A stretch of 49,523 nucleotides of DNA from Ignavibacteria bacterium RIFCSPLOWO2_12_FULL_56_21 (lineage in GTDB: Bacteria > Bacteroidota > Ignavibacteria > UBA10030): assembly GCA_001802945.1 (NCBI GenBank), contig MHAK01000091.1, forward strand, positions 1 to 49,523. The letters are read 5' to 3'. A program made the translations under genes and the position numbers. The notes under the pieces were generated by a model. It saw nothing but the letters and a program-made list of their open reading frames with translations. It made no database searches and was not told the DNA's origin. Within the stretch, counting starts at the first letter, position 1. Each line of letters opens with the position of its first letter. Shown here in pieces: positions 1 to 7,288 of the stretch.

Positions 1-1140
1 GTCGGCGCGGCCTGAAGTAGGAGGGCCGGGGCTGATGACCCCCAGTATCCGTTTCTCGAGTTTCGGCCAGATATTGTCGTACACCCATTGATACATCCGA
101 AGCCGTCCGCCCTCGGTGGTGTCCCAATCGTATTCGGTCGCCATCGACCGTATGTCGAGGTAAGAATTGAATAACGGCATTCCCGGCAGGTCGAGTTGCG
201 CGGGGGCGAGCATTACGCGATCGTCGAGGCCTGCCAGCATCGTCGCAAGGTTGATCGTTTCTCCTACTCCGGGATCGTAGACCACGGCGCCCGAAAACCA
301 ATGTCCGAATTTTCTCATGAGAAAATTTATCGCCGTAATGCCGTCGAGTTGGAGATAGACCGTATCGACATGTTTCGCCATTTCACTCCGCCAAAACTCA
401 TTCGGGAAGTCTGACCATTCGATATACACACTCGGCTTCGAACGATTGATGATGCCCTGCATGCTCAGGAGAGAAAGAGTCATCATATCTTCATAGGAAC
501 TGTCGACCCGGAAGGACGGCTGCCACGAATATTGTCGATTATACATTCTCGTGGGGACTCTGAGGACATAGATGCGATCGTTCTGTGGGAATTTTGGGAA
601 GTAGATTCCTTGCGTCCACACGGGGAGAGTCGCAGGTTTCTCCACCGGGGATGGGTCGGGGAGAGGAATGTAACTTGATCGCCAATACGCATCGACGCGG
701 AATCGTGTAAGGACGCTATCGTCGTAACTCACGGTGACCCAGAGGGAATCTATGGCCGCGTTGATCCGAACAAGCATCCCGTCAGCCCCGGAAGGTATGG
801 AGAGCAAGAGCTCGGCCTTTTTCTGTGTGCCGCCGGCCCACTGGAAGGAACCGATATCCTGCCACTCTTCGTTTGCGAACCATCCTTCACCCTGCACGGC
901 GTTTGCCTCCTGGGTTCCGAAAGTCAATTCGCCCATGGGTAACGCCAGGTGGTCGATGAATGTGAGGGAGTGAAATGCGACGGCGCGTTCCCTCGCATCA
1001 CTCTCCGTCGTGATCACCCTGCTGAACTCAAATGTTATTCTCTGAGCCTGGACATGAAGCACCGGTGCTACAACGGAACAGAGCAAGCACGCGTGAAGGA
1101 GATGCCGTACTGGCGGGAGACCAAAGCATGAGGTCCTCAT
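1..1140 (-). CDS. GxGYxYP-family secreted protein, N-terminal part (runs off left edge)
   Basis: Open minus-strand frame of 380 codons from an ATG at 1140 to the window edge with no stop, so the 3' part is missing. The start is supported by a GAGGAGG ribosome site about 10 bases upstream. The first ~33 residues are a signal peptide ending near HVQAQ. Residues ~35-140 look like a beta-sandwich. From about residue 205 the frame carries DSSYEDMMTLSLLSMQGIIN followed by RSKPSVYI, the pattern of the N-terminal domain of putative glycoside hydrolases called GxGYxYP (a TLQGLVNR-like motif in other members). The part that would hold the GxGYxYP motif itself lies outside the window. Known of the family: Bacteroidota and related bacteria, secreted, enzymatic role proposed but poorly defined. 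Inference: a secreted glycan-active protein. Confidence 0.7.
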   Translation of the reverse strand, partial: MRTSCFGLPPVRHLLHACLLCSVVAPVLHVQAQRITFEFSRVITTESDARERAVAFHSLTFIDHLALPMGELTFGTQEANAVQGEGWFANEEWQDIGSFQWAGGTQKKAELLLSIPSGADGMLVRINAAIDSLWVTVSYDDSVLTRFRVDAYWRSSYIPLPDPSPVEKPATLPVWTQGIYFPKFPQNDRIYVLRVPTRMYNRQYSWQPSFRVDSSYEDMMTLSLLSMQGIINRSKPSVYIEWSDFPNEFWRSEMAKHVDTVYLQLDGITAINFLMRKFGHWFSGAVVYDPGVGETINLATMLAGLDDRVMLAPAQLDLPGMPLFNSYLDIRSMATEYDWDTTEGGRLRMYQWVYDNIWPKLEKRILGVISPGPPTSGRAD

Positions 1141-1190
1141 TGAAGTACTCCTCCTCTCCGAATGACGATCAAGCAGCGACAAAACGAACG

Positions 1191-1223
1191 CGCCTCCGCG
1201 ACGATGTTCGTCGATCGGAGGCG
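1191..1223 (-). terminator. Strong hairpin in the leader of the GxGYxYP gene; possible terminator or attenuator
   Basis: CGCCTCCG (1191-1198) pairs with CGGAGGCG (1216-1223). Inside it CGACGA (1199-1204) pairs with TCGTCG (1208-1213) around a 3-base loop, giving a 14-bp stem with one 2-base bulge. On the minus strand a short T-rich stretch (CGTTCGTTTTG) follows. It lies about 50 bases before the ATG at 1140 and could terminate read-through from the sigma/TonB genes or attenuate the downstream gene. The rest of the 331-base gap 1141-1471 shows no coding frame I would defend. Confidence 0.5.
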
Positions 1224-1391
1224 ATGATCTCAAGGAGCCCGCGTGTTGCTCCGGCTGCACAAATATCCCCGAGAGAACGTACCTAATCAGGGAGCTAGAC
1301 GCAATGCGAATTCCCAGAAGTGAGAATTGACAGCGAATCTCCTGAGCATGTGTACTCTTCGAAGTGACAACAGGTGCATTGTGAAAAGCGA

Positions 1392-1418
1392 AGCGCCCAA
1401 ACGAGAAGCATGGGCGCT
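1392..1418 (-). terminator. Hairpin after the TonB-domain gene
   Basis: Perfect 8-bp inverted repeat AGCGCCCA (1392-1399) / TGGGCGCT (1411-1418) with an 11-base loop, 54 bases beyond the stop of the TonB-domain gene. On the minus strand it is followed by TCGCTTTTCAC, a weak U-tract, so it probably ends the sigma/anti-sigma/TonB transcript. Confidence 0.5.
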
Positions 1419-1471
1419 GCTCTTGAACGACTGTACACGAGACGGGACGAACGGAGGAGGTTAAGCTGACG

Positions 1472-2164
1472 TTATTGACTTACGTGCCACGTCACGAGCT
1501 TCCATTCTCCAGCGGGACTCTGCATGAACACGATCGTATGAAATCGATGTCCTTTGCCTGCGCCAGGCCTTGTCTTCAACATAAGATAAGCGGACGTGTG
1601 CGAGTCGTCAGTGATAAGGCGCGACATTTCCGCTGTGCTCGACTTTCCCTCGACGAACATGCCGGACTTCCGCTTGTCCGCAAGCAGTCCCTTCAAATGT
1701 TCCAACTTGTTTCCCACCACGACATAGGCCTCGTGTCCGATAAAGGAGTTCACATCCGCCGTCATTTCCCCGCGGAGGATCTTGAGTACGTTCTCCTTGA
1801 GTTGGAACACCTCCTCGGAACCGGAAACATACGAATCCGCGCCCAGCGTGAACTTGAACGGGACGGTCACTTCCGCGGTGACCGGCTTGCCGTTGTCAGT
1901 TGCCGGAGTGAATTCCCACTGCCGTACCGCCTCCATCGTGGCGTTCGTGAACTCCTCACGACTGCTCTTCACCACTTCAACGTTCGCGACCTTTCCTTGT
2001 TCGTCCACCCGGACTTTGAGGTGGACTTCCCCTTCGATTCCGGCTTGCTTAAGTATGGCCGGATATTTCGGGTCCACGCGTTTCTTTACCTCCTGCGTAT
2101 GTCCCGTTCCACCGAGCAGTGCGGTGGATACCACGATGAGAATACAGCGGCGGACAGTGCTCAT
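1472..2164 (-). CDS. Secreted TonB C-terminal-domain protein with a C-terminal extension
   Basis: The start is taken as ATG at 2164 because AAAGGA lies just upstream and the product then begins with a clean signal peptide (MSTVRRCILIVVSTALLG...HTQ). A longer TTG start at 2200 would overlap the anti-sigma gene. Residues ~25-105 are a TonB_C domain: the core DPKYPAILKQAGIEGEV, the VDEQGKV hairpin and the typical W-x-F-x-P (WEFTPA) followed by VTVPFKF. There is no proline-rich linker and no uncleaved N-terminal anchor of the kind classical TonB needs to contact ExbB/ExbD. A further ~110 residues, unlike TonB, end in a SnoaL/NTF2-like pattern (GEWKLVTWHV). Position behind an ECF sigma factor and anti-sigma factor suggests co-regulation. 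Function is inferred: a periplasmic stand-in for TonB, or a protein that uses the TonB_C fold for binding. Confidence 0.75.
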   Translation of the reverse strand: MSTVRRCILIVVSTALLGGTGHTQEVKKRVDPKYPAILKQAGIEGEVHLKVRVDEQGKVANVEVVKSSREEFTNATMEAVRQWEFTPATDNGKPVTAEVTVPFKFTLGADSYVSGSEEVFQLKENVLKILRGEMTADVNSFIGHEAYVVVGNKLEHLKGLLADKRKSGMFVEGKSSTAEMSRLITDDSHTSAYLMLKTRPGAGKGHRFHTIVFMQSPAGEWKLVTWHVSQ

Positions 2165-2192
2165 TGGTTGATTCCTTTCATTGACGAGCCGG

Positions 2193-2597
2193 TCATTCAA
2201 CGTTGTTTGCAGTTATCACGATTTCCCGAAGCTTCGTAACATACACTGTCTCCCGATCCCTTGGCTGTAGCCCGAGCTGGATCGCAAGGATCATGGCCGC
2301 AGCGAGTGTGCAGACGAAAAGCGCCGCAATGGGAAATCGAACGGATACATGCCTCGACCACAATTCGGCCAGCAGATGCAAGCGAGGAGTCGTCGCTTTG
2401 GCAATGTGTTTGTCCGTTGAAGGGTCTTCCGTCTGGCGCAGTCTCTCAAATGATGCGTTGAGAAGCTGAAGCTGCATGTAGTATTTCCTGCACTCTTCAC
2501 ACCCTCCGAGATGTGCAAACACTTCCGCTGATTCCTCGCTCGTGACCTCGCTATCGGCAAGTCTGCCGATCTGCTTCCGGCTTGCTTCGCAATTCAT
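2193..2597 (-). CDS. Zinc-finger anti-sigma factor
   Basis: 134 residues. The N-terminus has the ZAS/zf-HC2 signature H29-x3-C33-x2-C36 (HLGGCEEC) with an additional early cysteine at residue 3, the zinc site by which such proteins hold ECF sigma factors. One hydrophobic segment (about residues 90-110) would anchor it in the inner membrane, with a short periplasmic tail. It overlaps the sigma-factor gene by 4 bases, so the pair is translationally coupled. Established for the family: it sequesters the cognate sigma factor until an envelope or redox signal releases it. Confidence 0.88.
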   Translation of the reverse strand: MNCEASRKQIGRLADSEVTSEESAEVFAHLGGCEECRKYYMQLQLLNASFERLRQTEDPSTDKHIAKATTPRLHLLAELWSRHVSVRFPIAALFVCTLAAAMILAIQLGLQPRDRETVYVTKLREIVITANNVE

Positions 2598-3148
2598 CGT
2601 ATTCTCCTCGATTCCAGATATGGTGCCAACTGTTTGATCAACGCCTTGCGCGCCTTGTGAATACGCGACTCGACGGAGCTTATTGTATCTCCCGTGATCG
2701 TGGAAATTTCCGCGTATGAAAGCTGTTCAAAATGGCGAAAGACAAGGACTTCGCGATATTCCACCTTGAGCCGGGAAAGACATTCTTCCACGAGCTGGAC
2801 CGTCTCCTTTCCGACCACGGTATCGTGCGGTGTGACTTCATCCCATACGTCATCCGTCAGTTCTACAGTTCCGTTGGACCGGGTTGCACGCAGCACCCCG
2901 TAGACTTCGTTCCGAGCAATCGTAAATATCCAATAATAGAACGACTCGGGCTTGTCGAGGAAATGCACCGACTCCAGCGCTTTTGCGAAGGTGGACTGGA
3001 TAACATCTTCCGTCGCCGTTCGTTCCTGGAGAAGGCGGTAGCAATAGCCGTACAGTCGGCGCTGGTACTTGCCGTACAATGCGCCGAAGGCTTCCCGGTC
3101 ACCCTTCAGAAAGCGATGTATGAGCGCTGCATCGTTGTGATTGTGCAC
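2594..3148 (-). CDS. ECF-type RNA polymerase sigma factor
   Basis: From GTG at 3148 the product has 184 residues and begins directly with sigma region 2 (AALIHRFLKGDREAFGALY), the usual ECF N-terminus. A longer TTG start at 3256 would add a non-conserved stretch and lies inside an inverted repeat. Region 2.2-2.4 continues to FYYWIFTIARNEVYGVLR. Region 4 (about residues 125-175) has LSRLKVEYREVLVFRHFEQL and a helix-turn-helix ending SSVESRIHKARKAL. No strong ribosome site is seen. A TATACT-like -10 element lies about 20 bases before the GTG (plus-strand 3167-3172), but no matching -35 box is convincing. It is coupled to the anti-sigma gene (4-base overlap). Probable targets are envelope genes, perhaps including its own operon. 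Confidence 0.88.
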   Translation of the reverse strand: MHNHNDAALIHRFLKGDREAFGALYGKYQRRLYGYCYRLLQERTATEDVIQSTFAKALESVHFLDKPESFYYWIFTIARNEVYGVLRATRSNGTVELTDDVWDEVTPHDTVVGKETVQLVEECLSRLKVEYREVLVFRHFEQLSYAEISTITGDTISSVESRIHKARKALIKQLAPYLESRRIR

Positions 3149-3240
3149 GAGATCGTCAGATGTTCCAGTATAGTAGTAAGATGGAAAACGGGGGAAAAAC
3201 TTGCTTGCTGAGGTCTTTGAGGAAGGGATCAAGAGGCAGA

Positions 3241-3348
3241 CTAGTGCCGTTTCCAATAATTAACCCTGCATACCACTTGAATAAAAGCATTGGAAACGTG
3301 CACTAGTGCTCGCTCCCACACAAACTTTAATAGTGGGAGCGGCACTAG
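3241..3348. repeat. Compound inverted-repeat element between the barrel gene and the sigma gene
   Basis: Two nested inverted repeats share a CTAGTGC unit. Arm 3241-3257 (CTAGTGCCGTTTCCAAT) pairs with 3289-3306 apart from one extra base. Arm 3303-3319 (CTAGTGC plus GCTCCCAC) pairs with 3333-3348 (GTGGGAGC plus GCACTAG) around a 13-base loop. The second hairpin contains the stop codon of the barrel gene. On the minus strand it could slow or end transcription, but no clear U-tract follows. Confidence 0.65.
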
Positions 3349-4601
3349 AAAAAGACTCTCATCCAGAGCTCAAAGCGCTGGCGTGCCTGACGCGACCCAA
3401 ACTCGGATGTCTCCGATCCCAACAAGAGGGTAGGCCAGAATATGAACTCGGAGTTCGTGGCGGGTTTGTAGCTGACGGGAGCCGCCACCAGTAAACTCCC
3501 GTCATTCACATTGACAAGAGCAAAGACTGAGGGAGTCACATACAACCAATCGAAAGGCTCAGGATGGAGGGCTTTTACATACACGTAATCGCGCATCAAC
3601 GTGCTTGTGTGGAAAAAGCTCTGATTGGTTTGCAGGGCATGTTGAACGGCCGCAGGCGTCCCTGCATCCGCCGCAGCGAGCAAGAACGAGCGATAGGACT
3701 TAAACTCCGGCTCGTTCATGCCGGTCCCGTTACGATAATACTCAACGATGACCGTTGTGTTCGTCGAGCTCAGGAACCGAATCCCCGTCAACACATTGAG
3801 CGCATCCGTCGGCTCCTGCTTCGCGACTCCGTTGATAACAACAGATCTGGAAGCCCGACGCGCCAGGGATGCTTCTCCGTGAACTTCCAGGTTTTCCAGG
3901 ATATTGGCCGACAGATCGATTCCGTACCGGTCAGGAGCGTTTGCACTTTGATACGTCATCACGTCAAAGTCGGTGTCCCACATGAGCGCGGAAAGTTTGA
4001 CCGCTACGTCGGTATTGCCGAGATCTCCAAATCGGTCATTCAACGAAGGTCCGGGAGGAACAACGACGACGAGGGCCGAGAACGACTGCACCGGCCCGGA
4101 AGTATAACTTCCCACGTACTCAACGTGAGCCGACAGCAGCCCGGCTTGCGCCAATTCAGGGTTCTCAGGATCCTTTGCAGGATTCACGAATCCGACAGGG
4201 TTGAACGCATAGCCTTTGCCCCAAGTGTATACGGACTTACCGGTCTGGAAGGAGGTCTGAATGGAAGGGCTGTAGCGGGCGAACGCCTCGAAAAGGTCCA
4301 TGCTCGACCGACGATCGTCATAATAAGTGCCGTGCAACCTCATCTGAAAGCCGACGTCTGACATGGTGTACGCGGCGTTGAGATACGGCTCCAGACGGTA
4401 TTGACTCGCTGTGGAGGGAATGCTCTGCTGAAAGAACTGCAAACGAGCTATCGGGGAATTCGCTGCAAACCTCAGGACTGTGTACTTTGCGTCCAGATTT
4501 CCGTTCCACTCCACGTTCGGCTCTTCGTGTGAAACCGTTCCCTCTTCCTGGCCAACAAGAATCTGCACAAGCATGACGGTCAGGAGCGTCAGCTTTTTCA
4601 T
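3345..4601 (-). CDS. Outer-membrane beta-barrel protein of the export operon
   Basis: 418 residues with a signal peptide (MKKLTLLTVMLVQILVG) and alternating-pattern strands throughout. It ends in RQRFELWMRVFF, the C-terminal aromatic typical of proteins inserted by BamA. Stretches such as QTGKSVYTWGKGYAFNP and the porin-like repeats of Y/W-rich strands resemble DUF1302-like barrels, but I do not recognise an exact family. It overlaps the LolA-like gene by 4 bases and closes the operon that starts at 9565. The neighbours (ABC transporter and periplasmic carrier) suggest it is the outer-membrane station of a lipid or lipoprotein route. That role is inferred from context only. Confidence 0.75.
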   Translation of the reverse strand: MKKLTLLTVMLVQILVGQEEGTVSHEEPNVEWNGNLDAKYTVLRFAANSPIARLQFFQQSIPSTASQYRLEPYLNAAYTMSDVGFQMRLHGTYYDDRRSSMDLFEAFARYSPSIQTSFQTGKSVYTWGKGYAFNPVGFVNPAKDPENPELAQAGLLSAHVEYVGSYTSGPVQSFSALVVVVPPGPSLNDRFGDLGNTDVAVKLSALMWDTDFDVMTYQSANAPDRYGIDLSANILENLEVHGEASLARRASRSVVINGVAKQEPTDALNVLTGIRFLSSTNTTVIVEYYRNGTGMNEPEFKSYRSFLLAAADAGTPAAVQHALQTNQSFFHTSTLMRDYVYVKALHPEPFDWLYVTPSVFALVNVNDGSLLVAAPVSYKPATNSEFIFWPTLLLGSETSEFGSRQARQRFELWMRVFF

Positions 4602-5356
4602 CGCAGGCTTCCCAATCGACCCATGAAGTTAAGCGTGAAAGCTTCATCCGGCAACGATCTCGATTTGATGCTGCGGTATGTAAGGAGAGAGCGGTAGCCT
4701 TTATAAAGAGGGCTGTATGTCTCGATGATCGAAGGCCGAACCAAGCCGTTCCCAAAATCCTTCATCTGCTTGAATTCAAGGGTCTTGATAAGCATGCCGG
4801 ATGCAGAATAGGCCTCTACCTTCCGAAGCGACGTTCCGTCTTTTGTAACCCACATCTTCAGCCTATCATACGCAACAGTTGGGCTTTTTGCTTTCAGATC
4901 AAGAATGGTCTCTTCATCCGACCCGCCTGCAAGGCTCGCGTTGTATTCTTCGGCATACTCCAGTTGCATGATGTCTGCATTATTGAAAACGCCCCCCGTC
5001 ACAGATTGCAAGCTCGTGATCCGCACAGGCTTGTTAACGTTGGGAATGTAGAGCCACATGTTTTCACCCACGCGCAAGGTTGCCCGCCCTTTTTCGCTGG
5101 CAGGAGCCAAATACAACATGGCGATCTTGTCTTTTCCCTTCTTGATCGTGAAGAAGGAGAATTCCTTCTTGGATCCGTTCGGTTCTTCGTTCACGATTGT
5201 GCGGTAGGCCTCATACGAATTCGGCAACAGACTCTCGTCGATACGTCTCAGGAGATCGTTAGCGTCCTGGGCAGACAGAGTCCCACTCGCAAGGACGAAG
5301 AGGAGAACTGCAAGAAAGACGCGCATGAGAAGGTTCCTGCGGAGCTCGATGTTCAT
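4598..5356 (-). CDS. LolA-like outer-membrane lipoprotein-sorting protein
   Basis: 252 residues. A signal peptide begins at an internal Met (MRVFLAVLLFVLASGTLSAQ). The start at 5356 gives a 4-base overlap with the permease gene. The internal ATG at 5326 has a better AGGA site and is a real alternative. The body matches the LolA-like family often linked to RND/MMPL or FtsX exporters: ENMWLYIPNVNKPVRI, then SVTGGVFNNADIMQLEY, then LKMWVTKDG and KTLEFKQMKDFG. Known for the fold: an 11-stranded half-barrel that carries acyl chains across the periplasm. It sits between permease and barrel genes, which fits a carrier between the two membranes. Confidence 0.82.
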   Translation of the reverse strand: MNIELRRNLLMRVFLAVLLFVLASGTLSAQDANDLLRRIDESLLPNSYEAYRTIVNEEPNGSKKEFSFFTIKKGKDKIAMLYLAPASEKGRATLRVGENMWLYIPNVNKPVRITSLQSVTGGVFNNADIMQLEYAEEYNASLAGGSDEETILDLKAKSPTVAYDRLKMWVTKDGTSLRKVEAYSASGMLIKTLEFKQMKDFGNGLVRPSIIETYSPLYKGYRSLLTYRSIKSRSLPDEAFTLNFMGRLGSLR

Positions 5357-6582
5357 ACATGACCCAACGCATCGACGGGTTCCATCGATGCTGCCCGGGA
5401 TGCCGGCTGGACGCTTGCGAGGAGCGAAATGAGCGTGACAATCGCGACGGTCATCATCACTTCACCCACGGGGACGCTGGGAACCAAGGACACGTCCATA
5501 GTGCCGAACCGGAATTCGATGCTCATCGCTCGCAATGTCCCGATGATTCCCACTCCAATCACCGTGCCCACGATTGTGCTGACCAATCCCATTGCCAATC
5601 CCTCAATGAGAAACATCAGCCGGATTCTCGCTGGAGGCGTCCCCATGGCTGCAATGGTTCCGATCTCGCTGACGCGTTCAAACACCGACATGGTCATGAT
5701 GTTCAGAATGCTGACGAGGACAATGGAGATGAGGATGAATTTCACCACGAGCACCAGGAGGTCGACAATCCTCGCAATGGTGGCGAAAGGGGACAACTGT
5801 TCCCATGTGTGAACTTCCGCGGATACGTTTGACGCGGCAAACGACTTGCGGAGCGTTTCTGCCGACGTCTTCAGTTCGTCGAAACTCTTGAGCTTCACCG
5901 CGACCTCATTGATCTCGGATTGATCCATCCTCAAAAGGTTTATGGCGTCGTCAATGTGCACATATCCGTCCTTGCCCGTCGGGCCGACCACGCTTTCGAT
6001 GACTCCGCCGACGCGCACCGGGATGCCGTTCACGGACCCTTCCCGGTTTGTCGCTATCAGCACAATATCATCGCCGACACGCAACCCCAATCCTTTCATG
6101 AGCGTTGCCGGAACGACCACTTCGCCGCGCTGCACGATCTCCGGAGCCCCGTCTGTCCGGGAGATTCGTTTCGCCAGATCGGTGACTGTTCTCATTTCAC
6201 GGTCCGGCCGGATCGCAGTCAGGCGGATATTCGAGGTTTGGGCATAATTGCTGATCATCGCACCGAATTTGATGCGGGGACTGAACGCTTCCACTTCCCC
6301 CATGCCCTCCAACGCACGTCGCACCGTAGCATACTGAGAATCTGCCAGAAAGAGATGGAGCGGCGTGTTATCGATCGACTCCACGTAACCTGTGGCGTGG
6401 ATCTGCAGGTCGCCCATTGAACCGTTGGTGATCGTCCCGATCATTTGCGATCGGAAGGAGATCGCCAGACCGCCGAAAACAATGACCAACACCACTCCGA
6501 AAGCGATGAGTGAGGAGGTGAGAAGCGTGCGGCGACGATACCTCAGAAGGTTGCGGAACGCGATCTTTACAAGATGGATCAT
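5353..6582 (-). CDS. FtsX/LolE-type ABC transporter permease
   Basis: 409 residues with the MacB/FtsX topology. One N-terminal membrane helix (about 20-42) is followed by a ~230-residue periplasmic domain (MacB_PCD) and three C-terminal helices (about 275-297, 325-347 and 375-392). The family signature after TM2, VSEIGTIAAMGTPPARIRLM, and the C-terminal PASRAASMEPVDAL are both present. Such permeases do not import solutes: they pull lipoproteins or peptides from the membrane or work mechanically on periplasmic partners. The gene overlaps the ATPase gene by 4 bases upstream and the LolA-like gene by 4 bases downstream, so all three should be made together. A homodimer is likely because only one permease gene is present. 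Confidence 0.9.
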   Translation of the reverse strand: MIHLVKIAFRNLLRYRRRTLLTSSLIAFGVVLVIVFGGLAISFRSQMIGTITNGSMGDLQIHATGYVESIDNTPLHLFLADSQYATVRRALEGMGEVEAFSPRIKFGAMISNYAQTSNIRLTAIRPDREMRTVTDLAKRISRTDGAPEIVQRGEVVVPATLMKGLGLRVGDDIVLIATNREGSVNGIPVRVGGVIESVVGPTGKDGYVHIDDAINLLRMDQSEINEVAVKLKSFDELKTSAETLRKSFAASNVSAEVHTWEQLSPFATIARIVDLLVLVVKFILISIVLVSILNIMTMSVFERVSEIGTIAAMGTPPARIRLMFLIEGLAMGLVSTIVGTVIGVGIIGTLRAMSIEFRFGTMDVSLVPSVPVGEVMMTVAIVTLISLLASVQPASRAASMEPVDALGHV

Positions 6583-7274
6583 GGCCGTCGCGCCTTTCCC
6601 GAGGGTAACAGTGCACCATCCTCCAATGAGAAGATGACTTCTGCTTCACCGACGATCTTTGGGTCATGGGTGGAGAAAATGAAGGTCGTTCCAAGAGATT
6701 TCTGCATTGTGTGCATGATCTCGATGATGCGGAAGGCCGTGGCGTGGTCGAGGTTGGCCGTCGGTTCATCCGCAAGGACGACCTTGGGATTCGTCACAAG
6801 CGCACGCGCAACGGCCACGCGTTGTTTCTGTCCACCGGAGATCTGGTTTGGGTATTTGTTCTTCTGGTCCAGCATGCCCACAGATTCCAGAAGTGTTTGG
6901 ATCCGGTCTGCGCGCTCGCGGGAGGACGTGTGACGCAGCATCAGAAGCGGGTACTCGACGTTTTCGTAGACGGTCAAGACCGGGATCAGATTAAAGTTCT
7001 GAAAGATGAAGCCAATCGTGTTGCTGCGGAACGCAGCCCCTGCCGTTCTGTCAAGTGTCGCCACGTCAACGCCGTCTACCAATACTTTCCCGGTCGTCGG
7101 CTTTGCCAATGTGCCGATCAAATTCAGTGCTGTCGACTTACCGCTTCCGGAAGGCCCTACGAACGACACAAAGGACTCTCGTTCAATGGCGAGTGACACG
7201 TCTTTGAGCGCAACAACAGGCACCTCGCCCGTACTGTACACTTTTCCGACCCGTTCCAATTGTATCAGGCTCAT
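6579..7274 (-). CDS. ABC transporter ATP-binding protein, LolD/MacB type
   Basis: 231 residues, the usual length for this class. Walker A GPSGSGKST is at residues 40-48, the Q-loop in FIFQNFNLIPVLT, the signature ISGGQKQR at 145-152, Walker B VVLADEPT with the catalytic Glu at 170, the D-loop NLD and the H-loop in FIFSTHDPK. The sequence is closest to ATPases that pair with FtsX-like permeases (LolD, MacB, FtsE). It starts 15 bases after the TonB-dependent receptor gene ends and overlaps the permease gene by 4 bases. Confidence 0.93.
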   Translation of the reverse strand: MSLIQLERVGKVYSTGEVPVVALKDVSLAIERESFVSFVGPSGSGKSTALNLIGTLAKPTTGKVLVDGVDVATLDRTAGAAFRSNTIGFIFQNFNLIPVLTVYENVEYPLLMLRHTSSRERADRIQTLLESVGMLDQKNKYPNQISGGQKQRVAVARALVTNPKVVLADEPTANLDHATAFRIIEIMHTMQKSLGTTFIFSTHDPKIVGEAEVIFSLEDGALLPSGKARRP

Positions 7275-7288
7275 TGTGTGTCTCTCGA

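Noticed and set aside
1475-2239. Open frame of 254 codons on the plus strand
   Set aside because: Antisense of the TonB-domain gene, whose domain is certain.
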